Source: Ophiocordyceps camponoti-saundersi (nom. inval.) (taxonomy: Eukaryota > Ascomycota > Sordariomycetes > Hypocreales > Ophiocordycipitaceae). From it: DNA of 64,000 nt. The translations under genes were made by a program, and so were the position numbers. Below the pieces are notes generated by a model. It was not told where the DNA came from, searched no databases, and worked only from the letters and a program-made list of their open reading frames with translations. Positions 10,306 to 22,300 of this stretch are shown in pieces. The stretch is from NCBI GenBank assembly GCA_003339415.1, contig PDHQ01000045.1:46895-110894 (forward strand), given 5' to 3'. Position 1 is the stretch's first letter, and each line of letters starts with the position of its first letter.

Positions 10306-10723
10306 GCTGGTCTCTTCTTTCTTGGGCGAACTTTTCTCTGTCCACTGCGCATCGACGATACGGAAGGATACAAAAACGTTGGATTCAAAGCAGAAATTGG
10401 TGTTGCAGAATGAAAACGCAAAGGGGCTTTTTATCTTGGCCACGAGCGACTATCCTAGTAGACATGTTGACCTCTCAGACCCCCTTGTGAACCTTATCAT
10501 TTGAGCTCGTCTGCATCATCATATTAGAGTGTGAATATAGTATGATGACACCGTCTATGCATCACTTCGGTTACACGGACGTTGTGTCGCTGGTTGCGCC
10601 CTCGGACTGGCACTGCCGACTCTCCGATATCATGGCGAAGTTTCCGCCAATGTGCATGTATAGGGACCTACCTCTCCCATCGTGAAAGATCTGGCCCTCC
10701 ATCTCCTTTGAGAGCTCACGATC
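10306..10723. other. Intergenic region
   Basis: About 420 bp between tandem genes, holding the 3' end of the secreted-protein gene and the promoter of the peptidase gene. No further feature seen. Confidence 0.5.
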
Positions 10724-11875
10724 ATGTCCCATCATAAGCCGTCCGGCCGCGGCCGCGCCCGGGAGGTGCTCCCGCAACTTTACCTCGGAAAGTTCTCCAC
10801 TGGGACGCTCAACTCCATCACCGACGTGCCCGGCGTGTTGGCGCACACACAGTCGTTGCAGCCCGACAGCGATGTCAATACCGGCGTCACGGTGATCCTG
10901 CCAAGAAAAGACTGGCTGCAGCATGCATGCTTTGCTGGCGTCTTTCGATTTAACGGTTGCGGCGAGATGACGGGCGCCCATTGGATCAACGAGACGGGCA
11001 TCCTCTGCTCGCCCATCGTCATCACCGCAACCTCGTCTGTCGGCGAGGGTTACCGCGGCGTTATGGAGCTCCTGTATAGACGCTACCGCAAAGACGCCGA
11101 AGACCTTTTCATGTTTCCTCTCATCGCCGAGACGTACGATGGCTTCCTCAGTGATGCGGGTCGTTTCGCCGTGACGCCCAAGCACGTCATCAACGGCATC
11201 GACTCCGCATCAGGTAAAGCCGTTCCCGAGGGCAACACGGGAGGCGGCACCGGCATGATCTGCCACCGCTGGAAGGGCGGTACCGGCTCCAGCAGTCGCA
11301 TCGTCCACGGCTCTGCCGCCGCTTACACCATCGGAGTCCTGGTCCAGGCCAATTACGGCAACAAGGAGGACCTCCGTATCGGCGGTATTCACATCGGCCG
11401 CCTGCTCGAGGAAAGGCACGAGCAACGCCGCAACTCGGGGCAAGAGCCTCGAAAAGATGGCAGCATTATCATCGTCATCGCCACCGACGCGCCGCTGCTA
11501 CCGATCCAGCTGCAGAGATTGGCTCGGCGAGCGACGGTTGGGTTGGCCAGGGTGGGTGGCCACGGCCATAACAACTCGGGCGACATCTTTCTCGCCTTTT
11601 CGACGGCAAACAAGGTACCGATGCAAATCATGCCACCCGAAGGGACTGCCGATCCGGATGCGCCTCACCCTCGGACCGTCGAGATGACGGACAACGATTC
11701 TATCAATAATCTTTTCAACGCCGCGGCCGACGCTGTCGAGGAGGCCATTTATAACGCCATGTTTATGGCTGAGACCATGACAGGCTACAAGGGCAGGACG
11801 ATTGAAGCTCTTGACCTGGAAAAGGTCAAGAAGATTTTCGCCGGACGTGATGGGGCAGTTCGTTCGTTGTTGTAA
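10724..11875 (+). CDS. DmpA-type P1 family peptidase (L-aminopeptidase/D-esterase, S58)
   Basis: Intronless, 383 aa, the length of bacterial DmpA (375). The start (GKFSTGTLNSITDVPGVLAHTQ), the GGGTGMICHRWKGGTGSSSR stretch, VLVQANYG, and VGGHGHNNSGDIFLAFSTAN near the C-terminal third are all family blocks. DmpA precursors cut themselves in front of a Ser that becomes the N-terminal nucleophile of the small subunit; here the matching site is Gly246-Ser247 in DGSIII, which would give chains of ~246 and ~137 residues. No signal peptide is seen, so it is probably cytosolic. Substrates would be small peptides or amides with a free N-terminus; the exact one cannot be read. The family is mostly bacterial and this copy has no intron while nearly every neighbour has them. 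Confidence 0.9.
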   Translation: MSHHKPSGRGRAREVLPQLYLGKFSTGTLNSITDVPGVLAHTQSLQPDSDVNTGVTVILPRKDWLQHACFAGVFRFNGCGEMTGAHWINETGILCSPIVITATSSVGEGYRGVMELLYRRYRKDAEDLFMFPLIAETYDGFLSDAGRFAVTPKHVINGIDSASGKAVPEGNTGGGTGMICHRWKGGTGSSSRIVHGSAAAYTIGVLVQANYGNKEDLRIGGIHIGRLLEERHEQRRNSGQEPRKDGSIIIVIATDAPLLPIQLQRLARRATVGLARVGGHGHNNSGDIFLAFSTANKVPMQIMPPEGTADPDAPHPRTVEMTDNDSINNLFNAAADAVEEAIYNAMFMAETMTGYKGRTIEALDLEKVKKIFAGRDGAVRSLL

Positions 11876-11909
11876 CAGGTTCCTTAGAATACCTACTATC
11901 AAGTAGACG

Positions 11910-11977
11910 AAGATGAAGAAGAAGAAGAAGAAGAAGAAGAAGATGATGATGATGATGATGATAACGATGATGATGAA
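11910..11977. repeat. Microsatellite (GAA)n-(GAT)n
   Basis: A run of GAA units passes into GAT units just after the peptidase stop codon, in the 3' flank. Simple repeat; any Asp/Glu/Lys frame through it is not a gene. The rest of 11876-12400 shows no gene. Confidence 0.85.
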
Positions 11978-12400
11978 CAAGACAGCAGAATGACTGTCTA
12001 CCGCCGCTGCACGCACCGGAATTATTTCCAGCTGTGGCTCAACTTCCCTTGTACAGACACCTGGGTCCTAGGTACTGCTATCAGGTGTGGCTAAGCTGTA
12101 GCAATATCTCCACACCTCCCTGCAGCAGCCATTGTCCCAGCTGACACGTGCCCCGTGATTTACCCGATTTCGAGCACCCCTCCCGCCCATACCTCTGACG
12201 GCATTTCGAGATACTTCCTAGTGGAGCCTCCCCCAGAGACCAGACCACACTTCCATCATCATCACACCTCTTCAGCCTTGCCGTTCGCCCTCCGACCACG
12301 AGCCTCTTTGCATGCTCACGCCACCGAAATGATGCTGCAGCACGTCGCCTCGTCCAATATCATCGCTTCTTCATGAAAACCTTTCCGACGGGACGCTTCC

Positions 12401-15400
12401 ATGGACCGCGTGAACGGAGCCGGCGTCACCTCGGCCGCCGCCTCGCGGGCTGAGCGTTTCGAGGATGAAAAGCGCCGCATCATTGAAAGCTGCTTCAGCA
12501 AGAGGGAGCCCGACGGCTCGCGTACGTCTCTCTGTCATGATTCTTCAGAGGCAGCTAAACTGTCACGGCTGCGTGTCGGAACCTCGAAAGGCTGCAGCGT
12601 GGCTTTCGAATCTCCGGGAGGAAAAAAAATATGAAAAGATGCTGACCAGCGCCTTTCCACGCAGTCATCGAGACATACATCACACATATCCGCATTACCG
12701 AGTACTCCCAACATCCCTCATCGCCACCACCTCCCGAAGCACGAACCGCCGAGTCGGAGAAGCCACGCATCATCATTGTGGCCGTACGCAGATCGGGCCG
12801 CGTGCGCATGCACAAGTCCAAGGAGAATGCCTCCGGCACTTTCTCCATAGGAAAAACCTGGAACCTCGATGACCTCAGCCAAATTGAGTCCTTTACCGGC
12901 CCTCAGGTCGGGCCCAGCTACCGCGAATGGGCCGGTGACACGGGTTTTATCGTCACTCTGGGAAAACCCTACTTCTGGCAGGCACAGACAGACAAGGAAA
13001 AGAAGTTCTTCGTCGCCAGCCTGATCAAAATATTCGGTAAATACACGGGCGGAAAGGTCCCCGAGCTGACGGGCTTCGATCAGAGAGAGCTGGATCAGGT
13101 CCTTGGAGCTGGGGGGCGTCGTCCTACTGTTTCCTCGGCCAGATCGCCAGGCGTCGAATCGGCTGTCTCGTCGGTGGCATCGCCTTCTGCCCTTGTGCCT
13201 ACACCCACATTGGGCACACCTGAACCGTCGCGGCTTCAGAAGGCTTCGGCCTCTCGACCGCTGTTGAACGGAACCGGCTCCCCCGCTCCAAGCTCCGAGT
13301 CCGTTTCCTCAAGGGACCGAGTAGCTGCGTCGCGTTGGGCCGCTCAGACCGACAAGAGTCAGGAAGCAGAAGCGAACTCTGTGGCCCACAGGCGCGATGA
13401 TGCCGGCCGAACGTCCCGCTCTCGCAATGGCTTTTATGGCGCGGGCGCATCAGCACGATACGGCGAGCCGCGTGGGTCGCCGGAGCAGCCTCAGGATGTC
13501 CCGGCACGTCCCCCTTCGGCGCACCCAGACGAGCGGCCGCCTCCCGAGAGGCGAAGACCCCCCATGGATCCGACTCGTCCTCAGGATCGGGACCTCGTCC
13601 CTCCACCACTGGTGAGCCCCAATATTGCGAGAGAGCCCATCCCGCCGCTTCCTAAGAACACCGAACGCTTGTCCAATGGCAAGGGCAACGGTCCCGGTGG
13701 GCCTTTGGGTGCGAGCAGGAATCAGGATGCTGGGGAACGCGTTGTGGTAGCCTCGAGTACTAACACGAGGGAGGTGTCTCCCAAGTCAGACCCGATCCGC
13801 GGCGCCAAGGGAGCTTCGACCTCGTCCGCCGCCGAGGCCCTTTCGCCGACAGAGCTATCTCTTTCTCCGGACCCCCCCGAGCAGGACGAATCTCGACCTG
13901 GGCTTGGTCCCATGATCAAGGCAAAACGGTCCAAGGGAGACATCGCCGGCGCTCTCTGGAAGGCGGCCTCGGCAGCCACTGCTTTTCGTCCACGTCCCGG
14001 CGGTGCAGGAGATCGCCTACGCCAGACACAGAGCAGGGGAGATGGTCCTGATGGTATTACGAGTGTGGTGCCGGCTCCGTCACGGCCAGTGTCTCGCGAC
14101 CCGAGATCGGATTCCACGGAGGCGCCGAAGCTAATGGATCACCGTGACTCGAACGATGTCAAGGCTGATGATCCGACGGTGCATGTCAGCCGGTCAGCAA
14201 GCGCCCAGCCGTCGCCGAACGATGAGAAAAGTAAACAGGTCAAGAAAGAGGAAAAGAAACAGGAACAGCCTGCGCGATCGGTGGTCGCCGGCAACGACGT
14301 CAAGTACCTCCAATCACTCGGCATCGACCCCAGCATTCTGGACGGTAGAAGCGAGGAGTTTGGAAAGTGGTTGGACCATTTTGGTTGGGTTCCTGGTCAA
14401 CAGATGCGCACGCAGACCATGGACGACATCAAGACGGACATTGAACGGGAGCTCAACAAGGCACAGGCCGGCGGCTGGCTTGCTCGATTTCAAGAAGAGG
14501 ACGAGAGGGTGGATGCCATCAAGCGAGGCATCGATTTGGCCATCTCTGAATGTGACGAAATGGACAATCTGCTGACCTTGTATGCCGTCGAGCTATCGGT
14601 AAGTTACACCGTACGTAAGGCTTTGGACGACAAGGCGACTCACTGGCCTTCTCGCAGACGCTTTCCGAAGACATTTCGTACATCGAGGCCCAGGGCCAAG
14701 GACTACAGGTGCAGACGGCCAACCAGAAGCTCCTCCGACGAGAGCTCGAATCCCTCCTCGAGACGTGCGCTATTACGTCCAACGACCTCGAGGCACTGCA
14801 GATCGCTCCTCTGGAGAAGACGCGCGGGCTCGAGGATGTCGAGTTGGCACTGGTGACGCTCTTCAGAGCCATGACGAAGATGGATCCGACGCTCGGGGGC
14901 CACGAGGCTGCGCAGACGGCGGTCGATGCCAAAGGCGGTGACTCGGACCAGACTCTCGGACTCAATAGCGACTACGGCAACATGAGAATCGTGCAGGAGA
15001 AGAAGCAGATGTACATGCAAGAGAGCGCCCGCTTCATGCGGCGGCTCATCGACTTCATGAAACAACACTTCAGCGAGGCCTTTTCCGAGACGCAGCGGTG
15101 TCTGGACGGAGCCACTTCGAACGCGTCCAGCTACGACGCCGGCAGGGACCTGCTGTGGCGGTACAGCCCGCTAATGCTCTATGCAAGGGACGTCGACCTG
15201 AAGAGCTGGAATCGGCTGCTCCAGATCTATCAGGACAAGAGCCACCCGCTGTACATGGGCCAGATTCAGAACGCGGTGGCCGTCTTGCGGCGTAACGCAC
15301 GGAAGCTGACGGGCGAAGAGGCCGACCTGCTCTTCTCGTCGCAGCTGGAGAAGCATCAGGAGGGCGGTGTGGCGACGACTGCGCGCAAGCTGACGGTTAA

Positions 15401-16776
15401 GAGGAGCCAGACGCTGGCCAGGGCGCTGCGGTCGCCGCTGGACGGGCGAACAGCCTCGACAACGACGGTAGACAAGGCGAATCGCGAAGGCGGGTGCCAC
15501 TCATACGAGGTCTTCTCCAGCGTGCTGGACGAGGTGCTGCCACTGGTCGAGATGGAGCAGAACTTCATCATCGACTTTTTCCACGCGACGACGCTGGAGC
15601 AGGTCGATTTCCCGGACGCGGTGGCGGCATGCCCGCCTCGCGATCGGCGAGGGGGCGACCTCAGGCGGCATCGTCTCATGGAGCCGGACCGCGAGCTGGC
15701 GAGGCGGGTTACGCGCTCTATGGAAGTGATATTCGCCTTCCTCGAGTCGGAGCTGCAGAGGCTGATGGATTGGGTGCTGGGACAAGATGCTCTGTAAGCC
15801 CACCGTTCTGTCGTTCTCTTCCCTCCCTATTTCCCCCCCCCTCGGTTAACACGGAAGCAGGCAAGGAGTGGGCGTGCTGGCGGTGCTGGAGAAGAAGCTG
15901 CTGGAAATGAGCCGGTCGAACCAGGAGTATGTCAACACGCTGCTCCAGAAGCTGCACGGGGTGCTAGAAGGACGATTTAGGAAGTTTGTGGACGAGCAGA
16001 TCCGTGCAATCGAGGAGACCAAGGTCAAGGTCAACAAGCGCAAAGGCGTCATCTCGTTCATCCGCGTGTTTCCCGGGTTCTCGGCTGCCATCGAGAGCAT
16101 GATGGTGGGACAGGAGGCCAACATGGCGTTGAGGCGGACGGTGGACCGCGAGTACGAGCGGATCCTCAAGTCCATGTTCGACTCGCTCATGGTGATTGCG
16201 CGGGAGCACCCGACTGTGACGGTGACGAGCGGAGGGGCGGACCCGGAGGACAAGGAGGCTCTCAACTTTCACATTCTGCTCATCGAAAACATGAATCACT
16301 TCATGGAGGAAACGGATACGCGCGGGCTGGAGCTGCTGGAGGAGTGGAAAGAGCAGGCCAAGTCGACATATCACGAGCACATGGGCCTCTACATCAACGC
16401 GGTGATGCGGCGGCCGCTGGGTAAGCTCCTGGACCAGCTGGAGAATATCGAGGCGCAGCTGCAGATGGGGAAGCTGGGCGAGGCCATTGCGCGGCAGCCG
16501 TCCAACAGCAGCGCGACATTTAATAAGGTACTGGGCTCGTACGAGGCCAAAGAGGTGCGCAAGGGGATCGAGGCGCTGCGGAAGCGGGTGGAGAAGCATT
16601 TTGGCGACGCCGATGACCCGGGCCTGAGCCGAGGGCTGGTGCTCAAGGTGACGCGCGAGTGCGAGGTCTTTTACGGCCAGGTCGAGAGTCGGATAGGGCG
16701 GGTGACGACTGAGGTGTACGGGGGAGAGGTGCCGTACGAGTGGCCGCGAGCGGAGGTCAAGGCAGCCTTCCGCTGA
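12401..16776 (+). CDS. SEC3: Exocyst complex component SEC3
   Basis: Four exons: 12401-12521, 12665-14598, 14658-15793, 15861-16776; 1368 aa. SEC3 marks exocytic sites at the plasma membrane and tethers secretory vesicles through the exocyst at hyphal tips. The N-terminal part (RAERFEDEKRRIIESCFSK, LIETYITHIRITEYS, then RIIIVAVRRSGRVRMHKSKEN and TFSIGKTWNLDDL, ~40-180) is the PH-like PIP2/Rho-binding domain of fungal SEC3. A long Ser/Pro/Arg-rich linker follows (~200-620). The rest is helical and matches the SEC3 C-terminal domain, including LRRELESLLETCAI, QEYVNTLLQKLHGVLEGRFRKFVDEQIRAIEETKVK and the VSFPGFSAAIE-like block. All three introns keep frame in conserved stretches. The C-terminus VPYEWPRAEVKAAFR is plausible as an intact end. 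Confidence 0.93.
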
Positions 16777-17217
16777 GGCTTAGGGATGATGGGATGATTT
16801 CATGTCGAAGGGGAGGTTTGTATTTGGATCTCTGCATGTGGCTTTTTCTCTCTCATGCATGTGACTATCGAACGGGTGTGGTGGATTCAGGGGAAAGGGG
16901 GGGAGGACGGATATGGGGAATTCAGGGGTATGGAATAGGGGGGGTCTGGTTCGTGGATTTGTGATGAAGATCACGTGAACTGCTCCGCGACGCGTGTTAA
17001 GCTCTAAAAGCTGTAGCTCTTTGACGCGTCTCTGTGTATCCGTTATCGGACATGGTATCTACACGTGGTTTTTAACCTACCTACCTTCCTAGATAGTTAT
17101 GCGCACACGCACACAACACATCTTGACAGGGAAAGATATAGAAAGACTCGATTGAGGCAGAGAGAGCTTCGGCCTATAGCCAGGAGACCTCCCTCCAGGA
17201 GAAGAAACGGGGAACGG
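16777..17217. other. Intergenic region
   Basis: About 440 bp between SEC3 and the acidic protein gene. CCTACCTACC near 17080 is one of the repeated intergenic words. No gene seen. Confidence 0.5.
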
Positions 17218-18741
17218 ATGGCGACCGAGAAAGAAGCAGCTCGGGTGTACCGATCAAGTCCTGCCCAGCGACAGAAGCAATTCCCCTCGCGAAGACGGAG
17301 CGTCATCCGCACGTACGGAAGACAGACGCCGGCGAGGCTGCGACAGCAGACGCTGACGCAGATCGATTTCGTGTCCAGTTTCGAAGAGGACGAGGATGAA
17401 GACGAAGCTGAAGATGAGATGAAGGGACCGCCTGCGAAGCAAAAGCGAGACTACGAAGACGACGATGGGGAACAGGACAAGAGGAGGAAGAAGCAGAAGA
17501 AGAAGGAGGAAATCTCGTCGACGAGAAGAAGGCATACGGTGGGCGAAGGACAAGGGGAATCGAATAAAACAAATCATCTTCACACGCAGACGTTGACGCA
17601 ACTCCTTGGTGGTGGCGATGCCGCTTTCGTCGCTGATTCGGATGCCGATTCGGATGAAGACGATGAAGGTGGCGGAGAGCAGCCGCCGGTTAAGCGTATT
17701 CGCTTCGCTTCTTCTCCCCTCCCCTTTCGGAGGAGTCAAGAAGAGGTGGTTGTGAAGAAGGAGAGGGAGGTAGTGGAGATTCCCGACTCAGACGATGACT
17801 TGGATCACGCGGACGACGACGACAATGATGATGAGGAGGAGGTGAAGAAGGAGGAAGAGGAGGACGGCAACGATATAACCAACAATGACAATCATCCCCA
17901 AACGCCAAAATCTCAACAACAACCACCGTTGGAATCTCAGCGCGTTCCGGCTTCCATCCTCCGCTCGATGCCCCCCCCAACACCCCGAACGGACATGCTC
18001 CTCCCCTACAAGACCTCGGCTCTACTATCCGGTCGCACGAAGCACATCGACACAAAAGGGACGACAATCACTTCTACGAACCTCATCGTCAGGATATGGT
18101 TTCTCGACGACGGTATGCTACGTTATATGGCCTGCGTCGACAACAATATGCCAAATGATATCGATGACGATGACGAACGAGAAAAAGAAGACGGGAAAAG
18201 ACTTCGAATCAGACAGATTTACGAACTCAACGATGCCGTGTCCGAACCGGATATGCGTCGAGAGTCCTGGATCCCTCCAGGTCCCATCCTTCGTCACCAT
18301 TACCTACCCCCCGCCGTCGTCGGCCAACTCCTCTGGAACCTCCGACACGCCCTCTTCAACGACGACGACGACGACGACGACGAAATCACCCCCCCTCCAA
18401 CCCCCATCGTCATCGTCCCCTCCTCCTCCCCCCTCCTAAACCCCAACTCCAGACGACAACAAGACTCCGCCCCCCCATCTCTCCGCCCCTCCCAGGCAAC
18501 GACCGCCTCCCAGCCTTCAACCCCCGAACGACCCCCGATGCCCTCCTCGTCAACCAGCCTCGCCTTCCTCGATCACGGCGCCTCCCACGTCTCCCTCTCG
18601 CCCGAGCCCGACCCGGCCACGTACAAGACGCCGCTGCTGACTAGGAGCCAGATGTTGCCGGATAGCCTTCTGCACGACAACGGCCCTTCGCCGCCACGGC
18701 TCGAGATCTGTGACTCGGAAGATGACGACGACCTGCTTTGA
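17218..18741 (+). CDS. Acidic, disordered nuclear-type protein with SUMO-interaction-like motifs
   Basis: A single exon of 507 aa from the ATG at 17218 (the frame is open further up to 17065 without a better start). It is rich in Asp/Glu runs and basic patches such as RRKKQKKK, which could be a nuclear signal. Two short related boxes occur, QQTLTQIDF (43-51) and TQTLTQLL (123-130). KRIRF at 159-163 fits the PP1-docking pattern, VVEIPDSDDD at 185-194 is a textbook hydrophobic-acidic SUMO-interaction motif, and the C-terminal LEICDSEDDDD has the same shape. A more ordered middle part (~330-430) contains NLIVRIWFLDDGMLRYMACVD and RESWIPPGPILRHHYLPP. I do not recognise a family; a role in the nucleus is inference only. 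Confidence 0.7.
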   Translation: MATEKEAARVYRSSPAQRQKQFPSRRRSVIRTYGRQTPARLRQQTLTQIDFVSSFEEDEDEDEAEDEMKGPPAKQKRDYEDDDGEQDKRRKKQKKKEEISSTRRRHTVGEGQGESNKTNHLHTQTLTQLLGGGDAAFVADSDADSDEDDEGGGEQPPVKRIRFASSPLPFRRSQEEVVVKKEREVVEIPDSDDDLDHADDDDNDDEEEVKKEEEEDGNDITNNDNHPQTPKSQQQPPLESQRVPASILRSMPPPTPRTDMLLPYKTSALLSGRTKHIDTKGTTITSTNLIVRIWFLDDGMLRYMACVDNNMPNDIDDDDEREKEDGKRLRIRQIYELNDAVSEPDMRRESWIPPGPILRHHYLPPAVVGQLLWNLRHALFNDDDDDDDEITPPPTPIVIVPSSSPLLNPNSRRQQDSAPPSLRPSQATTASQPSTPERPPMPSSSTSLAFLDHGASHVSLSPEPDPATYKTPLLTRSQMLPDSLLHDNGPSPPRLEICDSEDDDDLL

Positions 18742-19385
18742 CCCTTGTTTTCTTCCGTTCTTTTTTCTTATCTTCTCCAAAGCTTGGTCTTGTTCTTCTT
18801 CATGGGAGGCCAGATCTCATGAGTAGTATAGTATTATTACCTCGCCAAGAGAGACTCTTCGAGGCAGTCACTACACCATACAACCCAGGTAGATCATACA
18901 TACACACATCTCAAACACGTTCTTCAGAAGCAAGGAAACTCAATTTTACTTTATAGCTAGGCCCCTACCGCTTCTCCCTCTTCATTCTGCTCGAGAACCC
19001 ACATGACAAGTCGCTGACCTGCTCGTTGTGTGTGCTACCTAGTGATCAAGGCACTGCTACCCCTTTTTCGTCAATCGCGGGGAACGAATCAGACCGTCCC
19101 GCCGTCGCCCCTTTATCTACCTTTCCCTCTCTGGCCCCTGTTCTCGCTGCTGTGCCAGCCGTCGTGGGGCGCGTCAACCTTTCGTCAGGCGCTCAAAGCG
19201 CTCAAAGTAGTCGTGTGCCAATAAACCTGTCTTTCGCGTTTCTCGTCTTTCAGACAGCTTTTTTTTCGGGAGTTTTCTTTGCTTTTCACTTTTTTTTTCT
19301 CTTCCTTTTTTCCCCCATTGCCTTCATGCGTGTCTCGTCTCTTTGGCCATCACCTTAATCCGAGGACCAGCTTTTCGTCGTCGGC
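18742..19385. other. Convergent 3' region
   Basis: About 640 bp between the stop of the acidic protein and the stop of UFD4. It has T-rich stretches near 19258-19315 and no supported gene or RNA. Confidence 0.5.
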
Positions 19386-22300
19386 TCACGATAGGTGGAA
19401 GGCTCCTTGACCCTCTTTCATCGCCGTAAAAAGCTGCTTCCTCATGGCGCCCACCGTAGTGTAATCCGGCAGCTTCAAATAGTTGACGCACGTCATGACG
19501 CTGGGCAGATAGTCGTCAGATGTGTACGGCGCCTCACTCGGCTTGCACACCACCGTGAACATGGGCGTCAGGCTCCGGAAACCTGCGCGTAACCATCAGC
19601 AATGATGTCAGGCACTTTAACATAAACAAGACGAAACCTACCGCCAATCGGCAGCTTAGGACTGCCCGTCGTAAACTGCAGGAATTCTCGTCGCTGCTGA
19701 GCGTCAAATTCGCTCATCGTCTGGAGCAGGTGCTTGACACTTCGGCTGTCCATGTTGTAGCCGTGGTCGGCTTTAATAGAATCGGTAAGGGCTATCGAAA
19801 TTGTCAGCACATTTCTTGGGACGGCAGAGACTGTCTTCTTCACGTACTTTCGAGCGTCCAGTCTTCTTCGACCCGACCGAACAGGCTGACCAGCTCGTCG
19901 GGTGTAAAGGCGCTGAGGGCAGAGTACGGAAACACCTGCGAGAAGCCCGTTCGGAAGGCGTCCACCTGTCGGCGCACGCCGGACCCCAGCGTCATGTCGA
20001 TGACTCTGTCGAGATACAAGTCGACGTTTTCCATCGTTACCCGGCTGTGAGAACCATTCACCTCCAGCTCTATGTTCGGGTAGCCAGGCAGCGTAAAGTC
20101 GAGGCATAGGTCCTCGAGCTTGACGTTGTCGATCATCAGGTTCGTCGTATCTGCTACCTTCTGCGCCGGCGACCGACCCGGATCCTCGTCAATCTCCCGC
20201 TTCGCCAGCGAGAAATTCTTAATAGCCTTGAGCGAGCGCGCCAGACCTGGGTCCACCATCTTGACAGCACCCAACGACGGCTTCACTCCCGTCGACGGCG
20301 TGTCCCCGATCCGGAAGAAGATTGGATTGAAATTGATGTCGATGATGCGCGAGTCGATCATGGACCGCGCCACAAACTTCCCAAGCATCCTGAACAAGTG
20401 CAGGATCCGCTCCCCGTTGGCCGACGCGAGCTCCTCCGGGCTGAGCGGTCGCGGAAAGAGCCCGGCCTGGCCGGATACAAACTCGGTGGACCCTGATGAG
20501 TCCACTTCACGCCACAGCTTCAGCCTCTTCTTTGAGAACTCTCTCGAGACCGTAGAGTAGAACTCGAGCGTTGGGCCCAGTCCCGTGCCGACCTCTTCAA
20601 AATACTCGACCTCAAGAATGCTCTGCGATGCTCCGTACAGGTCCATGACCTTGAGGGCCGACTCGAGTATCTTCAACCGAGAGATGCGCACCTTCTGCCG
20701 CTGGAGGCGTCCGAGGAATGGTCGGTCATTATTGCGGTCCCGCCGGTTGTCGTCCGCCGACTGCGCATTCTGCCACCGTGCCATCGAGCGAGCATATCCG
20801 AACGAAGTGGACTGGAGGAAGAGGTGACGCGTCTCAAATGGGAAGAGGAAGGGGTACAAGCGTGCCAAATCTTCCGACCAGCTTGGCAGGCAGCTGCTGG
20901 CTACGATGAGTGGCTCCTCGAGCTGGCGGTTGAGCTTGGCCGTGAGCTTCGTGTTGACGAACTGAGACGGCGGTTCCGTGTGAAGGCTGACAACGTTATT
21001 TCTCTTCTCGGCCAATATATCCTCGATATTAGCGTTGAGCTCGTGCAGAATATTCAAAAGGCGGAGGATGGAGGCAGTCGTCGGGAATTTGGCAAGCGAT
21101 GCTGGAACTCCGTCTTCCGTATCTCCTTCGACCTCGGAGTTGGATCCAAAGCCCTGCGACTCTGCTGGAGGCGGACCGGGAACCCTCTTAAATTTGATTG
21201 GATGGGTTGCAGACCAGATGCTGCGGCTCAGCAAGTCCTCCGTATTGTTCGATGTCGAAGTGTGCACGGCGCGGTAGATAGTAGTCTCGTTCGGTATCAC
21301 CTTGTTGTCGAGGCTGAACTCGATGTGCCAATCCTGGGGTACAGCCTGCAGAGCCGAGGCGTACGACATTGGCGCAGGCGCCGGCGTCGGCCTCGCCATG
21401 GCCGCCGTCGTTGCCGGCGTGCCCCGACCGGAGCCGGAAAGCGAATGGTCGCCACTGCGCGTGAACAGGCTTGACCCCGCCGGCGTCGGGACCCTGGTCC
21501 CATCATCCTTCCGGGCCGTGATCTTACCGCCGGTAGCGACTTCGAGATTGACGGCAGATGGCTCAGGCGCAGATTTGTCGTCTTCGTCCATGTCCTCGTC
21601 CAGCTCACCGACAATGGCATTCAGGGCGCCGGCGTCATCCTCGCCCTCATCCTCATCCGTCAGCTGCCTCTCGTCGGCACATTCCAAGGTGCTCCGAGGT
21701 TCGTCTTCTTCCGTCGGCGGAGGACGCGGGGGTAGGGCAGCCTCATTCGATGCGGCGTGTCGTCGCGACGAGCGTCGCAAGGTACCTTTTCCGCGGGACG
21801 AACCCCCGGCCTGTTCTGCCGCCGCCGCTGGTGGATCGTTAGAACGCGAGGCGTTCCTGTTCTTCGACCGCCGCGAGTGCCGTGATCCCGAAGGCGTCGA
21901 GGCCGCTGGAGGTGGAGGTGGTGGAGGAGGCGGGGGAGGAGGCGTCGGACCACCAGCCAGCGCTGACCTGTCGACGAGGCGAGCTGCCGCACTGCTGAGC
22001 GGCAAGCCGCCGGCGCCAGATATCGCGGCAAACGCCCTAGCAAGCCCTTCGCGACGGGAGGTCTGCGGACGCTCGGCAAGACTAATGCGTGGGCGAAGGT
22101 AGTCGTCCAGCGACTTAAAGGTGGCGATGGCGTGGATGGAAACCATGATGTTCCGATACGGACGAGGAATGTTAGATTCGTCATCGGCAACCATTCTCAA
22201 GCGGATTTGCTTCCCCAGCATCGAGGCAGGGCTACTTCGGTTCCCATCAAAGGTATTGTGATGCACCGTAATCACTTCGAAATGCTCAGACCTACTGAGC

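Noticed and set aside
11498..12016. Minus-strand frame with Ile/Phe runs after the peptidase gene
   Set aside because: The runs come from the (GAA)n/(GAT)n microsatellite and the rest is antisense to the peptidase.
21302..22102. A 266-codon plus-strand frame opposite UFD4
   Set aside because: Lies wholly over the disordered acidic and proline part of UFD4, has Ser/Gly-rich noise and no start context.
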